From contig NZ_CAKMMW010000006.1 of the NCBI RefSeq assembly GCF_927798215.1, positions 186,001-250,000 on the forward strand: a stretch of 64,000 nt of DNA. The letters are read 5' to 3'. Within the stretch, counting starts at the first letter, position 1. Every line of letters begins with the position of its first letter. The notes below the pieces were generated by a model, which saw nothing but the letters and a program-made list of their open reading frames with translations, ran no database searches and was not told the DNA's origin. The translations under genes were made by a program, and so were the position numbers. Shown piece after piece: positions 14,459 to 23,001 of the stretch. The stretch comes from Paenibacillus_E allorhizoplanae. Its GTDB lineage: Bacteria; Bacillota; Bacilli; Paenibacillales; NBRC-103111.

Positions 14459-15097
14459 CTAATACATAAAGCGCTGCTGAAAACGCACGCGATCAAACTG
14501 CTCGACTGACGAGATGGGTACTTGCTTCCCAATTCTCACCATCAGACAGTTGGCAGGATGTGAGCAAATTTCTGGATCATCGGTTGCAAACCAGATCATA
14601 TCGACGCTTTTCATGAGTTTTTCCATCATTTGACGATATTCCCAAACGGTTAATTTACTCGTTTCCAAATCCCAATGCCAATAATATTCGGTTGTGAAGC
14701 AAATGACATTTTCCATTTGATCATCTTCAAATGCAAGCTGAATCATTTTTTTGCCTAAACCTATCGATCTGTAATCATCAGCGACTTCAATCGCACCGAG
14801 TTCAATTAAATCCTTCATATTGCCTTGTGACCATCGCTCAATTTCATCTGCGTAATGGAAGGTGACGTAACCGACAATCGTGGATCCATCTTTCGCAAGT
14901 ATGATTCTTCCTTCAGGTAACCCCGCAATCTCGATGAGTGCTTCGAGTTGTTCTTTCGGTCTCCGGAAGGCGTCAAGCTTCGTGTGCATGGTAAGTTCCT
15001 GCAATTTCTCTGGTGAAACGGGACCCTCAATTATAATTTCAGGTTGATCGGGAGCAGTGCGCAAGCTTTGTGAGTGGTAGATTTTGATATGCTGCAT
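14459..15097 (-). CDS. acuA: AcuA, GNAT protein acetyltransferase acting on acetyl-CoA synthetase
   Basis: Acetylates the active-site lysine of AcsA with acetyl-CoA and inactivates it. The GNAT core is visible from about residue 60: IILAKDGSTIVGYVTFHYAD, LGAIEVADDYRSIGLGKKMIQLAF (acetyl-CoA-binding R/QxxGxG variant RSIGLGK) and FTTEYYWHWDLE; the N- and C-terminal extensions match Bacillus AcuA. ATG at 15097 has AAGGAG ten bases upstream; 212 residues. It is divergent from acsA, its likely target. In B. subtilis the order is acuABC; here acuB is absent from between acuA and acuC. Confidence 0.93.
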   Translation of the reverse strand: MQHIKIYHSQSLRTAPDQPEIIIEGPVSPEKLQELTMHTKLDAFRRPKEQLEALIEIAGLPEGRIILAKDGSTIVGYVTFHYADEIERWSQGNMKDLIELGAIEVADDYRSIGLGKKMIQLAFEDDQMENVICFTTEYYWHWDLETSKLTVWEYRQMMEKLMKSVDMIWFATDDPEICSHPANCLMVRIGKQVPISSVEQFDRVRFQQRFMY

Positions 15098-15224
15098 AAC
15101 TTTTGCTCTCCTTCTAAAAAACAGCATGATGGGCGTTTCCTTTACGAAGATTCATAGTAATTTTATACCAAACTTTTGTTTGAAATCATAGCAAAACTTA
15201 AACATAGGCGAAATATTCTGAGTA

Positions 15225-15233
15225 TGTTATAAT
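15225..15233 (+). promoter_or_regulatory. Extended -10 promoter for acsA
   Basis: TGTTATAAT, a perfect TATAAT at 15228-15233 with the TGn extension; no good -35. About 85 bp upstream of the acsA start. Confidence 0.6.
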
Positions 15234-15281
15234 AGAACATGTCAAAAATCGATCACATTTTGCTCGAATTCATCAGTAAAG

Positions 15282-15295
15282 TGAAAGCGGTTTAT
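15282..15295 (+). promoter_or_regulatory. Candidate cre (CcpA) site in acsA leader
   Basis: TGAAAGCGGTTTAT matches the cre consensus TGWAANCGNTNWCA except at the last two positions. It lies about 42 bp after the predicted start of transcription, where bound CcpA would act as a roadblock. Bacillus acsA is known to be CcpA-repressed. Confidence 0.55.
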
Positions 15296-15318
15296 TTCGT
15301 GAGGAGGGTTTTACGTTT

Positions 15319-17043
15319 ATGGATCAAATTAAAGATGAACTCATTAAATCAGTATCCCTTAATCCAAACATGGCTAATTACGAACAAACACATGCGACAT
15401 TTGATTGGGCAGACATCGAGAAAAACTTCTCCTGGTACGAAACAGGTAAAGTGAATATGGCCTATGAAGCTATTGACCGTCATGCGGAAGGCGGGAAGAG
15501 GGACAAAATTGCTTTATATTACAGCGACAGCACACGTGATGAAGCGATTACTTTTGGACAAATGAAGGAAAGATCCAATCAGTTTGGTAATGTGCTTAGA
15601 AATCTAGGCATTGGCAAGGGTGAGAGAGTTTTCATTTTCATGCCGCGGACACCTGAACTGTATTATTCTTTACTGGGATCACTCAAAGTAGGCGCGGTTG
15701 TTGGACCACTTTTTGAAGCATTCATGGAAACAGCAGTTCGAGATCGATTGGAAGATAGTGAAGCGGTTGCGATTATCACGACGCCTAGCCAATTATCACG
15801 TGTGCCTTATAGTGAACTTCCACACCTTAAGCATGTGATCCTTGTAGGGGAGAACATTGAGCTTGGTGAAGGACAAGTTGATTATCATAAAGAAATGGCA
15901 AATGCTTCTACAGAGCTTGAGATTGAATGGTTGGACCGTGAAGATGGATTAATTATTCATTATACATCCGGGTCAACTGGGAAACCGAAAGGTGTATTCC
16001 ACGTTCAAAATGCGATGTTGCAGCACTATTATACGGGACAAATTGTTCTTGATTTAAAAGAAGATGACATCTACTGGTGTACGGCAGACCCAGGTTGGGT
16101 AACAGGTACTTCCTACGGGATTTTCGCTCCATGGTTGAATGGTGCGACGAATGTAATTCGCGGAGGACGTTTCAGTCCGCAGGATTGGTACAATACACTT
16201 CAGAAATATAAAGTAACCGTTTGGTACAGTGCGCCAACAGCTTTCCGTATGTTGATGGGGGCAGGCGATGATGTTTCTGCAAGCTATGATTTGTCGGCAC
16301 TTCGTCATGTATTGAGTGTTGGTGAACCTTTGAATCCGGAAGTCGTCAGATGGGGTATGAAGGTCTATAATCAACGTATTCACGATACGTGGTGGATGAC
16401 AGAGACAGGCGGACAGTTGATTTGTAACTATCCTTCCATGACGATTAAACCAGGCTCTATGGGTCGTCCAATTCCAGGTGTTGATGCTGCCATTATCGAT
16501 GATGCTGGTAATGTTCTGCCTCCGAATCGGATGGGGAACCTCGCGATCAAAACACCTTGGCCATCGATGATGCGTAAAATTTGGAATAACCCGTCCAAGT
16601 ATGAAGAGTACTTCCGTTTGACAGGCTGGTACGTTTCCGGAGATTCCGCTTATCAAGATGAGGATGGTTATTTCTGGTTCCAAGGTCGAGTGGATGATGT
16701 GATTAACACGGCAGGTGAGCGCGTAGGTCCATTTGAAGTTGAAAGCAAGCTTGTTGAGCATCCAGCTGTTGCTGAAGCTGGGGTTATTGGGAAACCAGAC
16801 CCTATGCGGGGAGAAATTATCAAAGCATTTATCGCGTTGCGCGAAGGCTTTGTTGCTTCTGATGAACTTAAAGCTGAAATTTCTAAGTTCGTTAAGGAAG
16901 GTCTATCCGCGCATGCGGCACCGCGTGAGATTGAATTCAAGGACAAGCTGCCAAAAACACGCAGCGGGAAGATCATGCGCCGTGTGCTTAAAGCATGGGA
17001 GCTTAACCTTCCGACAGGTGACTTATCGACAATTGAAGATTAA
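15319..17043 (+). CDS. acsA: Acetyl-CoA synthetase (AMP-forming)
   Basis: Converts acetate, ATP and CoA to acetyl-CoA via acetyl-AMP; used for growth on acetate or acetoin. 574 residues, the shorter Bacillus type. Adenylation motifs: YTSGSTGKPKG at about residue 214, the WWMTETGG motif, the YVSGDSAYQDEDGYFWFQGR hinge and NTAGERVGPFEVE. The C-terminal RSGKIMRR contains the catalytic lysine K551, the expected target of AcuA. GAGGAGGG precedes the ATG by about 10 bases. It is transcribed divergently from acuA-acuC, the classic arrangement, with an extended -10 promoter and a cre candidate in the leader. Confidence 0.96.
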   Translation: MDQIKDELIKSVSLNPNMANYEQTHATFDWADIEKNFSWYETGKVNMAYEAIDRHAEGGKRDKIALYYSDSTRDEAITFGQMKERSNQFGNVLRNLGIGKGERVFIFMPRTPELYYSLLGSLKVGAVVGPLFEAFMETAVRDRLEDSEAVAIITTPSQLSRVPYSELPHLKHVILVGENIELGEGQVDYHKEMANASTELEIEWLDREDGLIIHYTSGSTGKPKGVFHVQNAMLQHYYTGQIVLDLKEDDIYWCTADPGWVTGTSYGIFAPWLNGATNVIRGGRFSPQDWYNTLQKYKVTVWYSAPTAFRMLMGAGDDVSASYDLSALRHVLSVGEPLNPEVVRWGMKVYNQRIHDTWWMTETGGQLICNYPSMTIKPGSMGRPIPGVDAAIIDDAGNVLPPNRMGNLAIKTPWPSMMRKIWNNPSKYEEYFRLTGWYVSGDSAYQDEDGYFWFQGRVDDVINTAGERVGPFEVESKLVEHPAVAEAGVIGKPDPMRGEIIKAFIALREGFVASDELKAEISKFVKEGLSAHAAPREIEFKDKLPKTRSGKIMRRVLKAWELNLPTGDLSTIED

Positions 17044-17058
17044 TTTAGGTTCATCTCT

Positions 17059-17099
17059 AGCTTTCTCCGTACCCTTAGTGGTGCAGAGAAAGCTTTTTT
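17059..17099 (+). terminator. Intrinsic terminator after acsA
   Basis: Stem AGCTTTCTC / GAGAAAGCT followed by TTTTTT. Confidence 0.85.
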
Positions 17100-17106
17100 G
17101 TGCATC

Positions 17107-17143
17107 AAAAAAAGAAGAACCTGGCAGCACCAGGTTCTTCTTC
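17107..17143 (-). terminator. Intrinsic terminator of the PBP gene (minus strand)
   Basis: Stem GAAGAACCTGG / CCAGGTTCTTC with a short loop; read on the minus strand it ends in seven T. Confidence 0.9.
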
Positions 17144-17151
17144 AATTACGC

Positions 17152-20100
17152 TTATTTATTATAAGCGATGGTGGCAGAGAATTTAGACTCTCCAGCTTCA
17201 TTAATGGCTGTGATTTTATAATAGCCATTGAAAGCTGCCGCGTAATAATGGAATTCAGTTCCATTCTCAACAGTGCCTAGCTTCGTGTAAGTGCCCTTTT
17301 CTTTATCACTAAAGTAAACGATATACTGTTTGACTTTGTCTTTGGCATCATTCGCTTTCCATGTTAGGACAAGTGAAGCTTCTTCAGCTTTTGCCTTGAT
17401 GCCCGTTGGTGCAGAAGGAGCATCCTTGGATACCGGCTTGCCCGTAGGAGTGCCAGCTCCCGTTCCACCATTCGTTGTTCCTGGTGATGGGATAGTAAGA
17501 TCTGTCAAAGGGTTGCCATTGCTATCCACACCAGGGATGATTAATGAATCTAGAGAGCTACCATCCGTATAAGAGGACCGGCTTGGTATGGATTCTTTAC
17601 CTGCTACATCAACAGCAGTGACATAGTAGCCTGTTATAGCTGCGGTTTGAAGTTGATCAACAAACTTCGCTTCTGCACCCGCCAGCACGACTTTACCTCC
17701 CATGAGCTGGAACTTGCCTTGATTATCCGAACGATAAATGCGATAGCCTACGATATCTGCATCCGTGTTCGGTTGGAAAGTAATTGTCGCCGTATCACCT
17801 GATTTGACTGTCACGACGTTCAGAGGTGCTGGAGGTACTTTCCCATCGTCAACCCTTGGATCAACTTCGGAAGGAGCATCTACGTCATAGTCAGTTGGCT
17901 TATAGAAATCGATAGGCTTTCTGCTTTTCTCAGGAAGCTTTTGCATCGCTTCATCGATTTCTTTTAATAATTGGGTGATCGATTTTTGTCGTTTAATCAC
18001 GACTTTCTCTGATACGAAATCAGCAGGTGTCGTTTCTTGAGCTACATAATTGAGCCCATTTAGCGAACTGATTTTCATTTTAACCATGACATTATCGGTT
18101 GCTGTAGGCAAATACTTTTTGTTGAAAATATCGGTCACCAAATGCTCGGAGCTTGTCGTCAGCTCACTTGGAAGCATGCCGGATAAGCTGGAGACTGTTG
18201 ATGAAACGATACCATCTGGCTTCGCGAATGTTTTGTTCGGGAACAGATTAGGTTTTTGCTCAATTGTTTTGTTCAAGATGAGCGCCCAAATATCTTTTGC
18301 ATGATTGGTTTGGCCCGTTTTGGAAGACAGCTTATTAATCGGCTGATCATAACCGATCCACACACCGACAGTTACATCAGGGGTGAAGCCCATGAACCAA
18401 GCATCAGCATCATCCTGTGTGGAGCCTGTTTTTCCAGAGATCTCGATTTTACCGTATGATTTGAATTTTTTCATGAGATCCGTAGCTGTCCCTTGGCTAG
18501 CATTGCTAATAACGGTTTTCATCATATCCGTTATTAGGTAAGCCGTTTGCGGTGAGTACACGGTTTGGGGCTTCTGCTCATGAGCATAAATGGTCTTGCC
18601 ATTCGAATCTTTAATTTCACGAATTAAGTACGGTGCATTAAACACGCCTTTATTCGGAATAGATGCATATGCACCTGCTAGTTCCTTGACTGAGGTTCCA
18701 CGACTTAAACCACCTATAACACCGGTTTGTGCGACATTATCCTCTTTGGTAAGAGACGTAATACCTAGTTTCTTAGCGAAGTCCCATGCTTGCGTAATGC
18801 CTACTTTATTGAGGAATATATCGATAGCTGGGATATTATAGGATTGATTTAAAGCTCTTCGCGCCGTCATCAGGCCATGGAATTTATGGTCCCAGTTCTC
18901 TGGTAGATGGAAGCCTTTAACGCCATCTTTGAGAATGATTGGGATATCATCTACGATGGTGGCAGGCTGAATGACCCCTTTTTCAAGTGCAGGGATATAA
19001 GCAGCAATTGGTTTCATTGTAGACCCAGGCTGCCTGTAGGCTTGCGTAGCATGATTCAGCTGCTCATCGAAGAAGTCACGACCTTCAATCATTCCTGTGA
19101 TGGCACCCGTTTTGGAATCAATCATGATGGCACCAACTTGCTCTATGCCGCCTTTTTTCTCATCCGTAGGTGCGAAATTCTTCTCATTGCTTGATATCTC
19201 ATGCATCGAATCATAAATTGTTTTATCAATCGTGGTGTAGATTTGATAACCGCCGCGTAATAGCTGTGTATGTATGCTTTTGAGTGCTTCGTTATAAGCG
19301 GCTTGGTTCGTTTTCGGGTCAAGCTCAGGATGTTGAAGCTTCAATAAAATCTCGGATGCTTCCTGCTCGGTTTCAATCATTAGATAAGGGTAGGTCGTAT
19401 ACGCTTTTTGAGCTGCTGCCGGCATGGAAGCTTTGAGATCGAATTTCAAGGCATCTTGATATTGATCATTGGTGATTTTGTTTTCTTCCATCATCCGCTT
19501 TAATACTAATTGCTGACGCGTTACCGCTTTTTTGAAGCCATCCTCATCGAAAGCTGGCTTACTTGTAAAAGCCGAATATTGCGATGGGGATTGAGGTAAT
19601 CCGGCTAAATAAGCGGCTTGTGCAATATTCAATTTGGCTAAATCATCGATATTGAACAGACCTTTGGCAGCGGCTTTAATGCCGTAAAGATTATAACCCG
19701 TTGCCCCATTGCCATATGGGATTTTATTTAGGTAAGCAAGTAAAATTTCATCCTTCGACATGATGCGTTCCATCCGAAGTGCAAGCAGCAACTCTCTTGC
19801 TTTACGGCCGTCATCGCGATCAAGTGTGAGGAAAACACGTCTAGCTAGCTGTTGCGTAATTGTACTTCCACCGGTTTGCACATCTTCATTCAGAAGCTTC
19901 TGTGTGACTGCACGGTAGAGACCACGGAAATCGATGCCGCGATGATTGTAGAAATCTTTATCCTCAATGGCGAGGACGGCGTCTAGCAAGTTCTGAGGGA
20001 TGTCTTCGAGTTGTGCAAGACGTCGATCTTCTTCGGTCCGTAATTGTCCAATCACAGCATCATCATTGAAGTAGGCGAACCCTGTGATCGCATTCTCTTG

Positions 20101-20295
20101 CATTTGTTGTCGAATCGCATCTTCGCTGCGGATAGGATCTTTTTTAACTAGTGCACTTACATATCCGAAAGCGGCGGATCCACCTAGCAGGCCAGCCAAA
20201 AACACACAAATAATGGCCCATTTTAATGAAATTCCAATTACTTTAAATGTCGTTCTAACCCAGGGACGATTCCATTTCGCGAAAAAATTACGCAT
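17152..20295 (-). CDS. Class A penicillin-binding protein 1A with C-terminal fibronectin type III domains
   Basis: Bifunctional peptidoglycan synthase, anchored by one N-terminal membrane segment (about residues 25-48). Glycosyltransferase GT51 motifs include EDKDFYNHRG (about 110), TITQQLAR and ILLAYLNKIPYG. The transpeptidase has the active Ser in PGSTMKPIAAY (about 427), the SYN motif (NQSYNIPA) and KTGST (about 622). Two FN3-like repeats lie in the last 220 residues (starting near PPAPLNVVTV and SAPTGIKAKA), joined by a Thr/Gly/Pro-rich linker. Length 1047 is long for PBP1A. ATG at 20295 is chosen, with AAGGAGG twelve bases upstream; the frame opens earlier but through the ribosome site. 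Gram-positive PonA-like. Confidence 0.95.
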   Translation of the reverse strand: MRNFFAKWNRPWVRTTFKVIGISLKWAIICVFLAGLLGGSAAFGYVSALVKKDPIRSEDAIRQQMQENAITGFAYFNDDAVIGQLRTEEDRRLAQLEDIPQNLLDAVLAIEDKDFYNHRGIDFRGLYRAVTQKLLNEDVQTGGSTITQQLARRVFLTLDRDDGRKARELLLALRMERIMSKDEILLAYLNKIPYGNGATGYNLYGIKAAAKGLFNIDDLAKLNIAQAAYLAGLPQSPSQYSAFTSKPAFDEDGFKKAVTRQQLVLKRMMEENKITNDQYQDALKFDLKASMPAAAQKAYTTYPYLMIETEQEASEILLKLQHPELDPKTNQAAYNEALKSIHTQLLRGGYQIYTTIDKTIYDSMHEISSNEKNFAPTDEKKGGIEQVGAIMIDSKTGAITGMIEGRDFFDEQLNHATQAYRQPGSTMKPIAAYIPALEKGVIQPATIVDDIPIILKDGVKGFHLPENWDHKFHGLMTARRALNQSYNIPAIDIFLNKVGITQAWDFAKKLGITSLTKEDNVAQTGVIGGLSRGTSVKELAGAYASIPNKGVFNAPYLIREIKDSNGKTIYAHEQKPQTVYSPQTAYLITDMMKTVISNASQGTATDLMKKFKSYGKIEISGKTGSTQDDADAWFMGFTPDVTVGVWIGYDQPINKLSSKTGQTNHAKDIWALILNKTIEQKPNLFPNKTFAKPDGIVSSTVSSLSGMLPSELTTSSEHLVTDIFNKKYLPTATDNVMVKMKISSLNGLNYVAQETTPADFVSEKVVIKRQKSITQLLKEIDEAMQKLPEKSRKPIDFYKPTDYDVDAPSEVDPRVDDGKVPPAPLNVVTVKSGDTATITFQPNTDADIVGYRIYRSDNQGKFQLMGGKVVLAGAEAKFVDQLQTAAITGYYVTAVDVAGKESIPSRSSYTDGSSLDSLIIPGVDSNGNPLTDLTIPSPGTTNGGTGAGTPTGKPVSKDAPSAPTGIKAKAEEASLVLTWKANDAKDKVKQYIVYFSDKEKGTYTKLGTVENGTEFHYYAAAFNGYYKITAINEAGESKFSATIAYNK

Positions 20296-20388
20296 AAGTT
20301 CCAATATCCTCCTTACATGACCCCTAATAGTATACCATAATTGCACCTTTTGCGGTAATGCTGATGGGAGAAAGGTTCAGTTCTAGGT

Positions 20389-20417
20389 TTGACAACCATC
20401 AGATTCCTATGTTATAA
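20389..20417 (+). promoter_or_regulatory. SigA-type promoter for tyrS
   Basis: TTGACA at 20389-20394, 17-bp spacer, TTATAA at 20412-20417 (or TATAAC at spacing 18). Confidence 0.75.
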
Positions 20418-20419
20418 CA

Positions 20420-20712
20420 AGTACAAATGCGTTGATGGATCAGCAGTAGGTAGCTTGTGGATGCTTTCAGAGAGCCGGTGGAGGGTGCGAACCGGTACCT
20501 GCAGGTTAGTGAATTACGGTCTTGAGCAGTAAATGGGAACCTGCAGGAATGTGCCTGCACAAGTAGTATTTACCGATTAAACCTCGTTATCGGTTCTTGA
20601 GTGAAAATAGCACGCCGTGCCTAGATGTACGTAACTGCTGTTTTAATTAGGGTGGTACCGCGAGTCAAGTCTTCTCGTCCCTTTGGGATAAGAAGGCTTT
20701 TTTGTTTTTTCA
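20420..20712 (+). promoter_or_regulatory. T-box riboswitch (tyrosine) controlling tyrS
   Basis: Stem I carries the conserved AGAGAG bulge and the GGTG/GAACCGG distal loop elements. The likely specifier codon is TAC (Tyr) at 20515-20517 within GTGAATTACGG. The canonical T-box AGGGTGGTACCGCG is at 20649-20662 and is followed by the terminator GTCTTCT-CG-TCCC / GGGA-TA-AGAAGGC with a long T-run. Uncharged tRNA-Tyr pairs with both specifier and T-box to favour the antiterminator and allow tyrS transcription. The tyrS gene directly downstream confirms specificity. Confidence 0.95.
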
Positions 20713-20736
20713 TTTCATAATAAAGGATGGTTGTAC

Positions 20737-21996
20737 ATGAGTATTCTGAAGGATTTAGAGTTTCGCGGTTTGCTGCATCAAATTACGGATAGAGAAGGTT
20801 TAGACAAGAAGCTGAGTGAAGAGCGCGTTGTCCTGTACTGCGGCTTTGATCCGACAGCTGATAGCTTGCATATAGGCAGTTTGCTTCCCATTTTAACATT
20901 GAGAAGATTCCAGCTTGCTGGACATGTTCCTTTAGCTTTGGTAGGCGGTGGGACGGGGCTTATTGGTGATCCGAGTGGTAAGGCGAATGAACGAACATTG
21001 AACGGACCTGAAGTCGTTGAAGCATGGTCTCAAAGTATTAAAAATCAGCTCTCACGTTTCCTTGATTTCTCAACTGAAATTGAAAACAGTGCTGAGTTAG
21101 TGAACAATTACGATTGGTTAGGCTCCCTGAACGTGATTGAATTCCTACGCGATGTAGGCAAAAACTTTACAGTGAACTACATGCTGGCTAAGGATTCAGT
21201 GGATTCTCGTATTACGAAAGGGATTTCGTTTACAGAGTTCAGTTACATGATTCTTCAATCCTATGATTTCCTGAAGCTAAATGAAATGAAGAACTGTTCC
21301 GTTCAAATTGGTGGAAGTGACCAATGGGGGAATATTACGGCTGGACTTGAGCTTATTGGCAAATCAACAGATCGCCGCGCTTTCGGTGTGACATTGCCAC
21401 TTGTTACGAAGAGCGATGGGCAGAAGTTTGGTAAAACGGAAGGCGGAGCTATTTGGCTGGATGCAAACAAAACTTCACCGTATCAGTTCTACCAATTCTG
21501 GTTAGGGACTGCGGACAATGATGTTATCCGATTCCTGAAATATTTCACATTTGAATCTCAGGAAGAAATTGAACGACTTGAAGCTGAAGTAGTCGCACAG
21601 CCAGGGAAGAGAGAAGCTCAGAAAGTGCTGGCTCGCGAAGTAACGAAGCTTGTTCATGGGGGGGAGGCGCTAGAGAGTGCGCTTAATATCACATCTGCTT
21701 TATTCAGTGGAGATATCCAGTCACTATCACGTGTTGAAATTGAGGAAGCGTTCAAGGATGTACCTTCAACAACATTAGAGCAAGATGATGTCGCGTTGAT
21801 TGAACTTCTTATTTCTGTGGGAGCAGCACCATCCAAACGCCAGTCGCGTCAAGACATTGAAAGCGGAGCCGTAACAGTGAACGGCGTGAAGGTGACAGAC
21901 CTGGAAGCGACGACGAAACAATTGGGTCGACTAGGTGATTCCTATCTCATTATTCGCCGCGGTAAGAAGAATTACTTCCTCGTCAAATTTGAATAA
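20737..21996 (+). CDS. tyrS: Tyrosyl-tRNA synthetase
   Basis: Charges tRNA-Tyr with tyrosine (class I synthetase). 419 residues. The HIGH motif is DSLHIGSLLP, the KMSKS-equivalent is KFGKTEGG, and the tyrosine pocket shows CGFDPTADS and YDFLKLNEMKNCSVQIGGSDQWGN. A C-terminal S4-like RNA-binding domain begins near PSKRQSRQDIESGAVTVNG. ATG at 20737 has AAAGGA about eight bases upstream; the TTG at 20731 would crowd the ribosome site. Expression is set by the upstream Tyr T-box, and the gene ends at a strong bidirectional terminator shared with rpsD. Confidence 0.97.
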   Translation: MSILKDLEFRGLLHQITDREGLDKKLSEERVVLYCGFDPTADSLHIGSLLPILTLRRFQLAGHVPLALVGGGTGLIGDPSGKANERTLNGPEVVEAWSQSIKNQLSRFLDFSTEIENSAELVNNYDWLGSLNVIEFLRDVGKNFTVNYMLAKDSVDSRITKGISFTEFSYMILQSYDFLKLNEMKNCSVQIGGSDQWGNITAGLELIGKSTDRRAFGVTLPLVTKSDGQKFGKTEGGAIWLDANKTSPYQFYQFWLGTADNDVIRFLKYFTFESQEEIERLEAEVVAQPGKREAQKVLAREVTKLVHGGEALESALNITSALFSGDIQSLSRVEIEEAFKDVPSTTLEQDDVALIELLISVGAAPSKRQSRQDIESGAVTVNGVKVTDLEATTKQLGRLGDSYLIIRRGKKNYFLVKFE

Positions 21997-22013
21997 AACT
22001 TAAGTAACAAAAT

Positions 22014-22052
22014 AACCCCCTTAGGGAAATCCCTAAGGGGGTTGCTTTTATT
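22014..22052. terminator. Bidirectional terminator between tyrS and rpsD
   Basis: Perfect stem CCCCCTTAGGG / CCCTAAGGGGG with an AAAT loop; GCTTTTATT follows on plus and TTATTTTG on minus. Confidence 0.92.
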
Positions 22053-22650
22053 AACGGCTGTAGAACTCGACGATTTGTTTTTCGTCAATTTCTTGTGGAA
22101 GCTCGGAACGTTCTGGTAAACGGATGTATTTACCTTCTACGCTTGCGTCGTTAAACTCAAGGTAAGTTGGAAGGTAGTTACGGTTAGCAAGAGCTTCTTT
22201 CACAGTGGAAAGGCCTTTGCTTCTTTCACGAAGTGAAATCACATCACCAGTGGATACGATGTAAGAAGCGATGTCAACTTTTTTGCCGTTCACAGTTACG
22301 TGACCATGAGCAACTAGTTGACGAGCACCTGCACGGGAGTTGGAAAGACCAAGACGGTAAACCAAGTTGTCTAGGCGGCTTTCAAGCAATACCATGAAGT
22401 TTTCACCGGCAATACCTTTAAGCTTGGATGCTTTGTCGAACAAGTTGCGGAATTGTTTTTCGTTCAAACCGTACATGTGACGAAGTTTTTGCTTCTCGTT
22501 CAATTGTACACCGTAACCGCTCATTTTTTTGCGTTGTCCTGGGCCATGCTGACCTGGAGGGAATGGGCGTTTCAAGTCTTTACCGTTACCGCTCAAGGAA
22601 ATACCAACACGACGGCTTAATTTGAATTTAGGTCCTGTATAACGTGACAT
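22051..22650 (-). CDS. rpsD: 30S ribosomal protein S4
   Basis: Primary 16S rRNA-binding protein of the small-subunit body, needed for assembly and decoding accuracy; in Bacillus it represses its own mRNA. 199 residues with YTGPKFKLSRRVGISLSG, RPFPPGQHGPGQRKK and the S4 RNA-binding domain (LESRLDNLVYRLGLSNSRAGARQLVAHGH). The N-terminal zinc-binding cysteines are absent, so this is the zinc-independent form. ATG at 22650 has AAGGAG ten bases upstream; codons further upstream lack support. It is encoded as a single gene outside the alpha operon, as in Bacillus, with a leader of about 195 nt. Confidence 0.97.
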   Translation of the reverse strand: MSRYTGPKFKLSRRVGISLSGNGKDLKRPFPPGQHGPGQRKKMSGYGVQLNEKQKLRHMYGLNEKQFRNLFDKASKLKGIAGENFMVLLESRLDNLVYRLGLSNSRAGARQLVAHGHVTVNGKKVDIASYIVSTGDVISLRERSKGLSTVKEALANRNYLPTYLEFNDASVEGKYIRLPERSELPQEIDEKQIVEFYSR

Positions 22651-22845
22651 ATAGGGAAAACTCCTTCTCATGACAATTAGTTTGTAAATAGCATCTAGAT
22701 GTCAGGGTGAAGACAAGTGCCCGATTTTGCTTACGAATCATAAAGTGATTCCCTGTCAAGAGTAGTTCAGCCGCTGTCTTGTCAGGAGCAAAAGCAGTGA
22801 GGGTGATCACAAATGGCATTCACCGAAATCATGGTGTTACTCGAC
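22651..22845 (-). promoter_or_regulatory. rpsD leader RNA, candidate S4 autoregulatory element
   Basis: About 195 untranslated bases separate the strong rpsD promoter from the start codon. Read on the minus strand, the leader can pair ACACC/GGTG around ATGATTTC near its 5' end, and GACAAG with CTTGTC over about 80 bases further on. Bacillus rpsD has a leader through which S4 represses itself; whether this one folds the same way needs a covariance model search. A minus-strand open frame over this leader is not credible. Confidence 0.55.
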
Positions 22846-22850
22846 TTCTA

Positions 22851-22879
22851 ATTTTATTAAAAACAAGAGCAAGTGTCAA
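22851..22879 (-). promoter_or_regulatory. SigA-type promoter for rpsD
   Basis: On the minus strand, TTGACA (22879-22874), 17-bp spacer, TAAAAT (22856-22851). Confidence 0.8.
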
Positions 22880-22911
22880 GTCTCTCATCGCCAGAATGAG
22901 AGGAAAATATC

Positions 22912-22940
22912 GTGCAATAGATGTGAAAAAATAGTATGAT
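22912..22940 (+). promoter_or_regulatory. Possible promoter for the GAF-GGDEF gene
   Basis: TATGAT at 22935-22940 with GTGCAA 17 bp upstream. Weak -35. Confidence 0.35.
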
Positions 22941-23001
22941 AGGAATAAGTAGTTTTTAAATTGGTACTTCAGGACTATTGTTAGTGAGTGAAGGAGAGCC
23001 T

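Noticed and set aside
16054..16761. 235-codon minus-strand frame inside acsA
   Set aside because: Lies wholly opposite a conserved synthetase gene and reads as low-quality, Cys/His-rich shadow sequence.
22628..22819. 63-codon minus-strand frame in the rpsD leader
   Set aside because: Better explained as untranslated leader between a strong promoter and rpsD.
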